NCBI GenBank assembly: GCA_031276435.1
Contig: JAISNB010000050.1
Coordinates: forward strand, 1 to 26,923
Direction of reading: 5' to 3'
DNA length: 26,923 nucleotides
Source: Burkholderiaceae bacterium
Lineage (GTDB): Bacteria; Pseudomonadota; Gammaproteobacteria; Burkholderiales; Burkholderiaceae_C
Positions 1 to 7,593 of this stretch are shown here, piece by piece; position 1 is the stretch's first letter, and every line of letters starts with the position of its first letter. The notes under the pieces are model-generated. The model ran no database searches. It was not told the DNA's origin and saw nothing but the letters and a program-made list of their open reading frames with translations. The position numbers and the translations under genes are program-made.

Positions 1-89
1 TGCTCTTCTAGAAGGAGCGCGCAAGGCAAGCGGCAGCACAGGCGCGCGCTGCAGCGCCTGTCTTTCGCAATGGTGTCAACAGGAGCGCC

Positions 90-1484
90 TTACCCCCGCC
101 CTGTCATTTTCTCGGGCACGACCCACTGGTCGAATTGCTCGGCCGTCAAATGGCCCGATGCAATGGCCGCTTCGCGCAGGCTGAGGCCTTCCTTGTGCGC
201 TTTTTTGGCGATGAAGGCCGCTTTGTCATAGCCGATGTGGGTGTTGAGGGCCGTGACCAGCATCAGCGATCGACTGACCAGTTCGGCAATGCGCGCGCGG
301 TTCGGTTCTATGCCCGCCGCGCAGTGGTCGTTGAAGCTGGTGATGCCGTCGGCCAGCAGGCGCACGCTTTGCAAGAAGTTGTGCGCGATCATGGGGCGGA
401 ATACGTTGAGTTCAAAGTTGCCGCTGGCCCCGCCGATGTTGATGGCAACGTCGTTGCCCATGACTTGCGCGGCCAGCATGGTGACGGCTTCGCTTTGCGT
501 GGGGTTGACTTTGCCGGGCATGATGGAAGAGCCTGGCTCGTTTTCGGGGATGCTGATTTCGCCGATGCCGCTGCGCGGGCCGCTGGCAAGCCAGCGCACA
601 TCGTTGGCTATTTTGTTCATGCTGGCGGCCAGTGTCTTGAGCGCGCCATGCGCGTGCACAAAAGCGTCGCACGCGGCCATGACCTCGAATTTGCTGGGCG
701 CGGTTGCAAAGGGCAAGCCGGTCAGGCGCGCCAGTTCGGCGGCCACCGCTTCGGCGTAGCCCTCCGGGGCGTTCAATCCGGTGCCTACGGCGGTTCCGCC
801 CAAGGCCAGTTCACACAGGTGCGGCAGTGCCGCGCGGATGTGTTTTTCGTTCTGATCGAGTTGCGCGACCCAGCCCGATATTTCCTGCCCCAGTGTCAGC
901 GGCGTGGCGTCTTGCAGGTGGGTGCGGCCAATTTTCACGATGTCCATGAAGTCGCCTGACTTTTTGGCCAGCGTGGCGCGCAGTTTGGCCAGCGAGGGCA
1001 GCAATTTGTGCTCGATGGCCTGCACCGCCGCCACGTGCATGGCTGTGGGGAATACGTCGTTGCTCGACTGGCTGCGGTTGACGTCGTCGTTGGGGTGCAC
1101 CAGTCGCCCCTGGCCGCGCGGGCCGCCCAGCAGTTCGCTGGCGCGGTTGGCAAGCACTTCGTTGACGTTCATGTTGGTTTGCGTGCCCGATCCGGTTTGC
1201 CATACCACGAGCGGAAATTCGTCTGCGTGCTGGCCCGCCAGCACTTCGTCAGCCGCCGCGACAATGGCCCCGGTTTTCTTCTCGTCTTGCAGGCCCAGCC
1301 GCTGATTGACCACCGCCGATGCGCGTTTGACCAGCGCCAGCGCGTGGATGATTTCGCGCGGCTGGCGCTCGCCCGAGATGTCAAAGTTTTGCAGCGACCG
1401 CTGCGTTTGCGCGCCCCACAAGCGCCCGGCGGGTACGTCGATCAAACCGAATGTGTCTTTTTCCTGGCGCTTCGCGTTGCTCAT
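90..1484 (-). CDS. fumC: Class II fumarate hydratase (fumarase C)
   Basis: The 464-residue product matches the usual length of class II fumarases, which interconvert fumarate and L-malate in the TCA cycle in the cytoplasm without an iron-sulfur cluster. Visible family marks are TGSGTQTNMN (residues about 97-106), GRTHLQDATP with the catalytic-type His near 189, and the fumarase/aspartase signature GSSIMPGKVNP around 318-328. The frame is open further upstream, but I start at the ATG ending at 1484. An AAAGGA ribosome binding site lies just before it and homology begins there (MSNAKRQEKDTFG). The gene diverges from murI across about 150 bp that should hold both promoters. It appears intact. 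Aspartase or argininosuccinate lyase are less likely given the TGSGTQ and GRTHLQDA motifs. Confidence 0.97.
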   Translation of the reverse strand: MSNAKRQEKDTFGLIDVPAGRLWGAQTQRSLQNFDISGERQPREIIHALALVKRASAVVNQRLGLQDEKKTGAIVAAADEVLAGQHADEFPLVVWQTGSGTQTNMNVNEVLANRASELLGGPRGQGRLVHPNDDVNRSQSSNDVFPTAMHVAAVQAIEHKLLPSLAKLRATLAKKSGDFMDIVKIGRTHLQDATPLTLGQEISGWVAQLDQNEKHIRAALPHLCELALGGTAVGTGLNAPEGYAEAVAAELARLTGLPFATAPSKFEVMAACDAFVHAHGALKTLAASMNKIANDVRWLASGPRSGIGEISIPENEPGSSIMPGKVNPTQSEAVTMLAAQVMGNDVAINIGGASGNFELNVFRPMIAHNFLQSVRLLADGITSFNDHCAAGIEPNRARIAELVSRSLMLVTALNTHIGYDKAAFIAKKAHKEGLSLREAAIASGHLTAEQFDQWVVPEKMTGRG

Positions 1485-1633
1485 GATGCTGTCCTTTCTG
1501 GGGTGGTAAGTTGTGCCGCCCGCGATCATAGAACGATTCCTGTTTTTCCTGATGGCCCGCGCTCGCCCTGGCGCGGCCAAACGCGATAATTGCGGGTGGC
1601 CTTGCGTCAAAACCACCACGACAATTGATTGCC

Positions 1634-2563
1634 ATGCATCCCACGCACGCGGCCAGCAGCCAGCCCGCAGCCAACGCGCCATCCCTCGCCCAAGCGCCCA
1701 TTGGCGTTTTTGACAGCGGCATTGGTGGCCTGAGCGTGTTGCAGGCGCTGCGCACCGCCCTGCCCCATGAGGACTTCGTTTACGTGGCCGACAGCGCCCA
1801 CGCGCCTTACGGAGAGCGCGACGACGCCTGCATTGCCCGGCGCGCGCAGGCCATTGCGCTGCATTTGCGACAAAACCACCGCGCCAAGGCGCTGGTGGTG
1901 GCCTGCAACACGGCCAGCGCCGCCGCCGCGCACACGCTGCGCAAAGCCCATCCCGGCTGGCCCATTGTGGCCATCGAGCCAGCCCTCAAGCCCGCCGCCT
2001 TGCGCACCCGCACAGGCCGCGTGGGCGTGCTGGCTACGCGCGGCACGCTGGGCAGCCCCAAATACGCGGCCTTGCGCGCCGCGGTGTTGCAGGCGCACCC
2101 GGCGGTCCACTTCAGCGAGCAAGCCTGCGACGGCCTGGCCGCGGCCATCGAGCACTGGGCCAGCAGCGGCGATGGCGATCTGGCGCGCGCGCTGCTGGCG
2201 CAATACCTTCGGCAGCTTGGCGCTTTGGGCGACGCTCCTGAAGCCATCGACACGCTGGCGCTGGGCTGCACGCACTATCCGCTGATCGGCCCGCAAATCC
2301 AGCGCCGCGTGCCAGTGGGCGTCGCGCTGATCGACGCGGGCGTGCCCGTGGCCCGCCAAACGCAGCGCGTGCTGCACGCCACCGGCCTGCTGCGGGACGC
2401 AGCAGATGCCGCCGACGCCGAAAAACGCGCGGGGCAATTGACACTGCTGGCCACTGGCACCGACGCGCGCGCGCTGCAAGCGGCGGCCAACCGCTGGCTG
2501 GAGCGCGCCACCGCTGGCAGCGGCGGCGACTGCGGCGTGCAAACCTGTCCTGAACTGGCCTGA
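1634..2563 (+). CDS. murI: Glutamate racemase
   Basis: A 309-residue cytoplasmic enzyme that converts L- to D-glutamate for peptidoglycan precursors. The N-terminal FDSGIGGLS motif (residues about 26-34) carries the Asp/Ser pair, and ADSAHAPYG follows near 52-60. The two catalytic Cys are in ACNTAS (C91) and GCTHYP (C212), as expected for the two-base racemase mechanism. A TTG nine bases upstream is in frame, but the ATG at 1634 is preferred. The residues before FDSGIGG form a low-complexity Ala/Gln tail that is slightly longer than usual. It diverges from fumC and ends just before a GC-rich hairpin terminator. It appears intact. Confidence 0.96.
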   Translation: MHPTHAASSQPAANAPSLAQAPIGVFDSGIGGLSVLQALRTALPHEDFVYVADSAHAPYGERDDACIARRAQAIALHLRQNHRAKALVVACNTASAAAAHTLRKAHPGWPIVAIEPALKPAALRTRTGRVGVLATRGTLGSPKYAALRAAVLQAHPAVHFSEQACDGLAAAIEHWASSGDGDLARALLAQYLRQLGALGDAPEAIDTLALGCTHYPLIGPQIQRRVPVGVALIDAGVPVARQTQRVLHATGLLRDAADAADAEKRAGQLTLLATGTDARALQAAANRWLERATAGSGGDCGVQTCPELA

Positions 2564-2571
2564 AATAACGC

Positions 2572-2590
2572 GCGCGCAAGGCGCGCTTTT
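2572..2590 (+). terminator. Rho-independent terminator after murI
   Basis: A six-pair stem (GCGCGC / GCGCGC) with an AAG loop is followed by TTTT, a few bases after the murI stop. It lies exactly between the convergent ends of murI and the minus-strand gene at 2589-3221. The stop codon of the latter overlaps the T tract. Confidence 0.75.
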
Positions 2591-3221
2591 AGTGCAAATG
2601 GCGCGGCCTGCGGCCACCGTTGCCACCACGGCCCGACGCGCTGCCGCCCGGATTGCGCGGCATGCGCCCCAAATCCAGCGAACTGGCCAGCGCGGAAAAG
2701 CGGTTGAAAAACAGTTTGTCGATTTCGAACACCACGCCGCCCAACTCGGCGCCGTCAAAGTGGCGTTCCATCAAATTGACCACCTCTTCCACCAGCAAAT
2801 CGCGCTGTGCCTGCATGATGGCCTGTGGCGTGGGGCCGACGAACAGCAGCACGAAGTCATCGCGCGATTCGCGGCCTGCCTCTTCGTCCTCTTCGTCGAA
2901 CTCAACGTCGTAGAAAGTCACCTCGATGGGCGCGCCCTCTTCCGTCAGGTCGTTCAGGTTCATGCAGAAGTCGTCAAGCTGCTGGCGGAAATCCTCATCG
3001 CCGCGCACCGTCCAGCACATCTCAAGCATGTGCTCCTTGGCGTCGAAGCGGATGCCCGGCTCGTCCTCGTACAGACTGGCCGCGCCGTCGGCCAGCGAGC
3101 GCGCGCCCGCATACTTCCACAGTGGCTTGAGCGCATCTTGCAAGGCGTCAAAACCCACTTCAGACCGCAGCTTCACGTCGCCATGCACGTGAATCTCGAA
3201 AGGCGCTTGCTCATGATTCAT
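2589..3221 (-). CDS. Conserved acidic hypothetical protein
   Basis: A 210-residue soluble protein with no signal peptide or membrane segment. The N-terminus reads MNHEQAPFEIHVHGDVKL. The centre has a very acidic run (DVEFDEEDEEAGRESRDD, near 104-121). The C-terminal tail is Gly/Arg-rich and basic (from about residue 190), a polarity that could suit nucleic acid or protein binding. I do not recognise a named family; it resembles an uncharacterised Burkholderiales protein whose alpha/beta core precedes a disordered tail. The start is the only good ATG, with AGGAAACGCC upstream. It lies between the murI terminator and tRNA-Leu and could be transcribed from the tRNA side, but that is inference. 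Confidence 0.8.
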   Translation of the reverse strand: MNHEQAPFEIHVHGDVKLRSEVGFDALQDALKPLWKYAGARSLADGAASLYEDEPGIRFDAKEHMLEMCWTVRGDEDFRQQLDDFCMNLNDLTEEGAPIEVTFYDVEFDEEDEEAGRESRDDFVLLFVGPTPQAIMQAQRDLLVEEVVNLMERHFDGAELGGVVFEIDKLFFNRFSALASSLDLGRMPRNPGGSASGRGGNGGRRPRHLH

Positions 3222-3243
3222 GGCGTTTCCTCAAAACTCTCTC

Positions 3244-3336
3244 TGGTGCCCCGGGCCGGAATCGAACCGGCACGCCCCCTTGCGGGAAAGCGGCGGATTT
3301 TAAGTCCGCAGTGTCTACCAGTTTCACCACCGGGGC
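3244..3336 (-). tRNA. tRNA-Leu (UAA)
   Basis: Read on the minus strand, the molecule begins GCCCCGGTGGTGAAAC and ends CCCGGGGCACCA. It has a seven-pair acceptor stem and a genomically encoded CCA. The anticodon arm is GCGGA-CTTAAAA-TCCGC with anticodon TAA. A long variable arm and the T-arm GGTTCGATTCC complete a class II tRNA, as expected for leucine. Confidence 0.97.
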
Positions 3337-3494
3337 CGAAGCCCGATTGTCGCAGGCTTGCCGCCCGCAGCCAAACAGCGGCGCAAAGACCATGCACGCG
3401 AGGCCCCCAACTGCCTTGCTGCTGCTGGTAAGCGGGTCAAAAGCGATGGGCGTGCAGGCAAGCTGGACGAACGAGACCGCAGTAGGTGGGGTGA

Positions 3495-3568
3495 TGGAGG
3501 CGCGATCCGGAGTCGAACCGGACTAGACGGATTTGCAATCCGTTGCATAACCGCTTTGCTATCGCGCC
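3495..3568 (-). tRNA. tRNA-Cys (GCA)
   Basis: The 74-nt minus-strand molecule starts GGCGCGATAGCAAAGCGG and ends GGATCGCGCCTCCA, with CCA encoded. The anticodon arm is CGGATTGCAAATCCG, so the anticodon is GCA. It closely resembles the Escherichia coli tRNA-Cys. It lies about 160 bp upstream of tRNA-Leu on the same strand. Its 5' end is only about 12 bases downstream of a strong hairpin/U-tract terminator. Confidence 0.97.
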
Positions 3569-3579
3569 AATGAACTGAC

Positions 3580-3602
3580 AAAAAAAGGAAGCAACAGCTT
3601 CC
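3580..3602 (-). terminator. Rho-independent terminator immediately upstream of tRNA-Cys
   Basis: On the minus strand GGAAGC-TGTT-GCTTCC forms a perfect six-pair hairpin followed by seven U residues. It would end any transcript arriving from the promoter at 3757-3785 or from azlD. It sits only 12 bp before the mature 5' end of tRNA-Cys. Confidence 0.8.
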
Positions 3603-3750
3603 CCCTTCTTTTGGGCTTCTTCGCCGCCTGGCCGTCCGGGGACGACATCAACAGCGAAAACCGGATGCGAAAAACAGGTTCTTGACTTGAAGCAACAAGT
3701 CTTTGATTCAAAAGACTTGCGCTTGCCCTGCCCGGCGCATCCCGGCTAAG
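3580..3750 (-). ncRNA. Candidate structured small RNA or attenuating leader
   Basis: This roughly 170-nt stretch is bounded by a near-consensus promoter and an intrinsic terminator and has no convincing ORF. An outer stem pairs 3736-3745 with 3661-3669 (one bulged base). Inside it is a perfect nine-pair hairpin (3696-3704 with 3711-3719). The terminator stem forms a third element. It could be a free small RNA, or a leader whose terminator controls read-through into tRNA-Cys and tRNA-Leu. It lacks the signature loop of SRP 4.5S RNA, and I could not fit it to 6S RNA. The structure is seen in the sequence; transcription is inferred. Confidence 0.5.
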
Positions 3751-3756
3751 CGGCTG

Positions 3757-3785
3757 ACTATAGCTTCATTTTTGTCGCCCGTCAA
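3757..3785 (-). promoter_or_regulatory. Strong sigma70-type promoter
   Basis: On the minus strand TTGACG (3785-3780) and TATAGT (3762-3757) are separated by exactly 17 bp. The -35 and -10 boxes differ from consensus at one position each. It lies between the azlD stop and tRNA-Cys and points toward the tRNA genes, with a predicted start near 3750. Confidence 0.75.
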
Positions 3786-3828
3786 CTTTCCGTTTTGGCC
3801 CGCACGCACCCCCTGCCCCGCTGGCGGC

Positions 3829-4188
3829 TCAAGACCCAGGCGCCACCGTCGCCGCAATGTGCGCGAGGATGCCGTAGGCCAGCGCGCCAGCCAGCGTCGG
3901 CATGGCAATGCCGCCCCCAAGCAGCCGCCTTGTCGCGGCGCTCATCCCCAGGGCTGCAAAAACCATTGCGGCCCTGACCACCCGGGCATCCGCCGCCGCC
4001 AGCGCGTCCCAGAGCGACACGACCAGCAGCGCGGCAATGGCCGCCGGGCCAACGCCAGCCAGCCACCGCTGCAAGGCCGCCGCCCCGGTATGCAGGCGAC
4101 TGCGGCGGCGCGCGTGCCAAAGCGGAATACAGCGCAGCAAAAAAGTGCCCAGCCCGCACAGCGCAATGATCCAGAACCTCTCGCTCAT
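3829..4188 (-). CDS. azlD: AzlD-family branched-chain amino acid transport subunit
   Basis: A 119-residue small inner-membrane protein with about three or four hydrophobic segments, typical of AzlD partners (around 100-120 residues). The N-terminus is MSERFWIIALCGLGTFLLR, and the family-type GTFLLRCIPL pattern is visible. AzlC and AzlD together are known to export branched-chain amino acids. Its ATG overlaps the azlC stop codon as ATGA, so the two are translationally coupled. The frame runs upstream into azlC, but the coupled start is clearly preferred. No regulator is adjacent. The assignment rests on the pairing, size and topology. Confidence 0.85.
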   Translation of the reverse strand: MSERFWIIALCGLGTFLLRCIPLWHARRRSRLHTGAAALQRWLAGVGPAAIAALLVVSLWDALAAADARVVRAAMVFAALGMSAATRRLLGGGIAMPTLAGALAYGILAHIAATVAPGS

Positions 4189-4910
4189 CGGGCGGCCCGC
4201 TGCTTTCCGCACGGCAGCGCCACCTGCCCGAACGCGCCCGCCAAAATGGCCAAAGCCAGCGCGTGGTAGCCTGGCAGCACGCACAGCAGGACTGCAGCCG
4301 TGATCGCCGCAACCACAATGGGCCGCCACCAGTGGCGCGGGCCGGATTCCAGCAACAGCGAGAAAAACAAGGCTGGCAAGACAAACGAAAGCCCCTCGCG
4401 CACGGCGGCGGGCCAGCCATCCACCTGAGCGACAAACAGCACGCCCACAAAGGTTCCGCCAACCCAGGCCGCGTAAGCGCCAATTTGCAGGCCAAACAGC
4501 CAGTGCTCACGCGCGCCTTCGCCCACGGTGTGCATTTTGCTCATGGCGGTGGCAAACACCTCGTCGGTCAAGCCGAACGCCAGACACGGCACGGGCACGG
4601 CATGCGGACGCTGGCGCGGCAATTGCGCCGCCATGGCAGGCCCGTAAAGAACATGGCGGGCATTCATCAGCAACACGGTGGGTATGGCAGTCCACAGCCC
4701 CGCGCCAGAAGCCAGCAGCGAAACCAGCAGAAACTGACTGGCGCCCGCGTAAACCAGCAGCGAGGCCAGCACGGCCATGCCGGGCGCCAGCCCCGCCTGG
4801 ACAGCCGCAACGCCAAACGAAAAAGCAATGGGCAGATACCCCAGCACGATGGAAAAACTGGCGCACACCCCGCCCACCAGCGCCTGAACACCCGCCGCGC
4901 GCTGCTTCAT
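4185..4910 (-). CDS. azlC: AzlC-family branched-chain amino acid permease
   Basis: A 241-residue polytopic inner-membrane protein of the usual AzlC size. Recognisable family stretches are the N-terminal PIAFSFGVAAVQAGL, then YAGASQFLLVSLLASG, LLMNARHVLYG and FGLTDEVFA. These match the AzlC/YgaZ permease half that works with a small AzlD/YgaH subunit. The known role is export of branched-chain amino acids and analogues. It is first in a two-gene operon, and its TGA overlaps the azlD start. The ATG at 4910 is followed directly by the conserved region. The 357-bp stretch upstream separates it from a divergent gene. Confidence 0.9.
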   Translation of the reverse strand: MKQRAAGVQALVGGVCASFSIVLGYLPIAFSFGVAAVQAGLAPGMAVLASLLVYAGASQFLLVSLLASGAGLWTAIPTVLLMNARHVLYGPAMAAQLPRQRPHAVPVPCLAFGLTDEVFATAMSKMHTVGEGAREHWLFGLQIGAYAAWVGGTFVGVLFVAQVDGWPAAVREGLSFVLPALFFSLLLESGPRHWWRPIVVAAITAAVLLCVLPGYHALALAILAGAFGQVALPCGKQRAAR

Positions 4911-5267
4911 GGCGCGCTCCCGTGCAGCGTGCCCACGCGCGCCCCACCGTCATCCGCAGCGCCTGCCGCCGCTGGCTGCGCGCGCCGCCCGATCAGCGCG
5001 GCGGCATGAAAAATGTCACATTGCATGGCGGTCCGAAAAACTGAAATCAAAACAACCCCGGGCGTGGCGCTTGCCCGCCCCAAAACCCGCGCGCCAAATG
5101 CCCGGCGTTTCCGCCGCATGCGCGCCTGATTGCCCAGCGCCCGCGGCAAACGCGCCGCGTACCCAGCGCGAGCGCCATTGTTCCATGTCGCGGCAATGTG
5201 TTGCGCGCGCCGGAAAAGGCCGTGTTAGCATGGCGGCGTTTCAACCGGATTCCTCCCCCCTCTTTGC
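4911..5267. other. Divergent intergenic region azlC / exported His-Cys protein
   Basis: About 357 bp of GC-rich sequence between two divergent genes. ORFs crossing it are short and overlap one another in several frames, and none has recognisable protein features. No confident promoter, riboswitch or terminator could be picked by eye, although both flanking promoters must lie here. Confidence 0.5.
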
Positions 5268-5654
5268 ATGCGCAAGATTCGCTTGCTTTTTGTTGTGTAC
5301 CTGTCGCTTTGCGTGCTGACCGCGGCCTATGGCGCCGCGCTTGCCTTCCCGCATGCCACAGGAACGCGCGCAGCCGCAAGCGCAGAGGCAATGGATTGCC
5401 ATGCGCGGCAGGCGGCAAGCACCGCCCACGCGCATGCAGCAGGGCAGCAGGCGGCGCAACCCGCGCTGGACGCGGCGGCAGCAGTGGGCCAAGAAGCGGC
5501 GCCATCATGCTGCGCGCCGGTCATTGCCTTTTTCGAGCCGCCCGCCCTGCTGGCGCCGCGCGCGCCCCAAACGGCGTGGCCCCTTTCCGCTTTCTCCCGC
5601 AAACCGTCCTTCTTGACCGACGGCATCTACCGCCCGCCCCGCAAGCGCGCCTGA
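5268..5654 (+). CDS. Small exported His/Cys-containing protein (CopL/DUF2946-like)
   Basis: A 128-residue protein with an N-terminal signal peptide (MRKIRLLFVVYLSLCVLTAA). A low-complexity Ala-rich middle carries scattered His and Cys (MDCHARQ, STAHAHA, SCCAPV). The C-terminus ends in YRPPRKRA. Signal peptide plus MDCH and SCC motifs plus a terminal YRPPR box is a layout I associate with short periplasmic metal-response proteins annotated as DUF2946 or CopL-like, often near copper genes. No copper resistance gene is visible here, so metal binding is inference. The start lacks a good Shine-Dalgarno. It is followed 92 bp later by a membrane protein gene on the same strand. Confidence 0.65.
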   Translation: MRKIRLLFVVYLSLCVLTAAYGAALAFPHATGTRAAASAEAMDCHARQAASTAHAHAAGQQAAQPALDAAAAVGQEAAPSCCAPVIAFFEPPALLAPRAPQTAWPLSAFSRKPSFLTDGIYRPPRKRA

Positions 5655-5746
5655 GATTTTCCTTTTCTTTGTTTGGTGGCCCTTCTTTTTCCGTGGATGC
5701 GGAAAGAGAAAAGGCCGAGTGGAAATTTTCTTCAGGAGTTCTTGTC

Positions 5747-6253
5747 ATGAACATGACGCATTACATGGCGCTTTTGGCGGCCAACCAACCGTGGAATCTG
5801 CTTTTCTTCATGGTGATTCCAGTTATCCTCGCGGAAACGGTGGCAATCACCGAACTGCACATTCTCTACACCCGCCAGCAACAGGGCTGGATACGCCAGG
5901 TCAACCGCTGGTGTGGCGTTGCTGTGGGCATTTATTTTGCGGGCGTCATCGGCTACCTGCTGCCAACCGCCGTGATTCCCATCACGCAAAACCATGAATG
6001 GCGCACCGCGCTGGACGTAGTGGCCGTTGGCGCTTATCTTGCCAGCGGCCTGCCGCTCATCGGCATCGCCCTGCTGGAAACCGGACTGCTGCACCGGCAA
6101 GCAAACGAGGCGCGGAAACTGGCCTTGCACGCCATTTATGTCGCGCTGTTTCTGGTGCTTGCGCACGTGGCAATGTTCGCTGGCATGGCCGATCCGGCCC
6201 TGCTTGGCTACGCGCCCGCCCAAACGCCTGCCGGATCGCACTCGCTCCATTGA
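5747..6253 (+). CDS. Four-helix inner-membrane protein of unknown function
   Basis: A 168-residue protein with about four transmembrane segments (near residues 16-35, 56-77, 90-112 and 124-148). The start MNMTHYMALLAANQPWNL follows a good AGGAG site (5734-5738). The frame is open back to 5198, but that extension covers the preceding exported-protein gene and is rejected. Conserved-looking polar positions inside helices (PVILAETVAITELHIL) suggest a real transporter- or permease-like fold. It resembles uncharacterised Burkholderiales membrane proteins (DUF6803-like from memory, not verified). Co-orientation with the His/Cys exported protein suggests a joint role, possibly in metal handling. A strong terminator follows. 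Confidence 0.8.
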   Translation: MNMTHYMALLAANQPWNLLFFMVIPVILAETVAITELHILYTRQQQGWIRQVNRWCGVAVGIYFAGVIGYLLPTAVIPITQNHEWRTALDVVAVGAYLASGLPLIGIALLETGLLHRQANEARKLALHAIYVALFLVLAHVAMFAGMADPALLGYAPAQTPAGSHSLH

Positions 6254-6267
6254 GCCTTGCCAATTGA

Positions 6268-6297
6268 CCCCGCCGCCCGAAAGCGGCGGGGCTTTTT
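6268..6297 (+). terminator. Rho-independent terminator
   Basis: A perfect nine-pair stem CCCCGCCGC / GCGGCGGGG with loop CCGAAA is followed by CTTTTT, 14 bp after the stop of the membrane protein gene. It closes the two-gene unit 5268-6253. Confidence 0.92.
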
Positions 6298-6387
6298 GGC
6301 ATGCTGCAATCTGATATTGATCGCCCATGCGCGCGGTACGCGCCGGTTTTATCGACACCGCAAACCAGCATGGGGTGGCAAAAAGCC

Positions 6388-6897
6388 TTATGGTTGCCTG
6401 CCGATAACCTGATCCCGGTAATCCGTCCACTCCTCAAAGCCCATGCCCAGCAGCGTCCAGAGCTGTTCGGGCGATGTGCACAGGACTGGGATATAGGCCT
6501 CCGTACCATTCGTGGTCAGCTTTGGCAAATGCGGCAATTGCTGCGGGTTCAGGGCGATCAGCACCGGATCATCGACCGTGTTCTTGCCCTGGAAATTGAA
6601 AATAACCATATCCCCCGCCTCCGCCACAGAGAATATAAAATTTATAATCATTGGGCTGAATCCGCGCAAATGGAAGGCGCAGCCGGTAAAATCCTTCCCG
6701 CCATCCTCCCCTTCTTCCCCGTCTTCCAGATTGGGCATGGTCATTGAAACATGCGTTCCATCGGAAAATTCCGCGAGATGAAAACCATAACGGTCTTTCT
6801 GACAATGCTCCCGGAGAAGAATCGCCAGTATTTTGTCCCGATCGACCGGCGCCGACTCGCCAGACTCGAAATGCTCCAAATACAAATCAAAACTCAT
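6388..6897 (-). CDS. Orphan soluble hypothetical protein
   Basis: A 169-residue soluble, acidic protein starting MSFDLYLEHFESGE. I place the start at the ATG ending at 6897 because a strong GGAGGC site lies just upstream; an in-frame codon seven residues earlier is less likely. There is an acidic patch (NLEDGEEGEDGGKDF near 63-77) and no signal peptide or membrane segment. Base composition is visibly more AT-rich than the flanking core genes, which suggests acquisition. Size, acidity and an adjacent broken small membrane protein on the same strand would fit an orphan immunity-type pair, but that is only a guess. No family was recognised. Confidence 0.72.
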   Translation of the reverse strand: MSFDLYLEHFESGESAPVDRDKILAILLREHCQKDRYGFHLAEFSDGTHVSMTMPNLEDGEEGEDGGKDFTGCAFHLRGFSPMIINFIFSVAEAGDMVIFNFQGKNTVDDPVLIALNPQQLPHLPKLTTNGTEAYIPVLCTSPEQLWTLLGMGFEEWTDYRDQVIGRQP

Positions 6898-6933
6898 GCT
6901 TGCCTCCAAAAATGTCATTCCAACACAAACGCA

Positions 6934-7364
6934 TCAACGCCCGGCGCCGTTTTCATATTCAGCGCGGCATGAAGGTGTTTCCTCGCACGCTGGCTGCGCT
7001 TGTTCAACGGACACAAGTTTGACCATGGGAAACGAAGCGAGGAAATAAATGTATATACCCAACATGAAGAAATACCAGAACAGCGTGGGCCAGTCTTTCT
7101 TGCGATACAGCACATAATACGCAAACATACCTGCCTGGCCAGCAACAAAACCGGCCAGCCATGGATCAGAACCATGCTCACCAACAAGACGCCGGAGGTG
7201 GGCGGTAGCTCAAATCCATCATACAGCGCCAAAAAACTCTCAGGAAAGATCAGGATGAAACGCATGCTGCCAAAGGCGACAAGAAGATACAGGACAATCC
7301 TGACGGGATGCCCGAGTCGCGCCATGCATTTTCTGAGCCGGATGTATTTGTTCAGGAATCCCAT
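6934..7364 (-). pseudogene. Frameshifted small membrane protein
   Basis: Two overlapping frames together make one sensible protein of about 143 residues. The first frame gives MGFLNKYIRLRKCMARLG and two hydrophobic segments, up to WPVLLLA near 7140. The second continues AGMFAYYVLYRKKDWPTLFW and adds a third hydrophobic stretch before TGA at 6934. Past the switch, the first frame turns into Cys/Arg/Ser-rich sequence with no hydrophobic pattern. A single missing base around 7130-7145 explains this, either a real mutation or a sequencing error. The family is unknown. It lies just upstream of the 6388-6897 gene on the same strand with a similar low GC, so the pair probably arrived together. Confidence 0.6.
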
Positions 7365-7567
7365 GGCTGATGCCTGCCCCTTTAAAACGCAGCCAGCGGG
7401 CGCGCCGCCATTTGTCCAGGCCGGTTTTTCACCCGATAGACGCGCATGTCCATATCAGGCATGCAATACGCCATCCGATTTTTCCTGGTCAGACCGCGCA
7501 TGATCGATCGCCCTTGGTCTTTACGCATAGACATGAATGCATTTTAGCAGGAAAGTTGTGCTGTTCA
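7365..7567. other. Intergenic sequence without a supported gene
   Basis: Together with the hairpin and repeat to its right, this forms a gene-free stretch of about 470 bp between the broken membrane gene and the LysR gene. Short ORFs across it have no recognisable content. Confidence 0.5.
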
Positions 7568-7593
7568 AAAGCCACTTCCCGGAGTGGCTTTTC
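7568..7593. terminator. Bidirectional terminator-like hairpin
   Basis: AAAGCCACT-TCCCGG-AGTGGCTTT forms a nine-pair stem with T-rich sequence on both outer sides. On the minus strand it could terminate the LysR gene at 7839-8690. It abuts the inverted repeat element at 7594. Confidence 0.55.

Noticed and set aside
135..959. Long plus-strand open frame opposite fumC
   Set aside because: It is the antisense shadow of fumC in GC-rich DNA, with no ribosome binding site or recognisable protein features.
3580..3750. Identification of the structured RNA as 4.5S SRP RNA or 6S RNA
   Set aside because: The SRP signature (GGTCAGGTCCGGAAGG) is absent, and I could not draw the 6S-type open central bubble.
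5198..5746. Long N-terminal extension of the four-helix membrane protein
   Set aside because: It overlaps the exported His/Cys gene in another frame. A good AGGAG site and the first protein-like residues occur at 5747.
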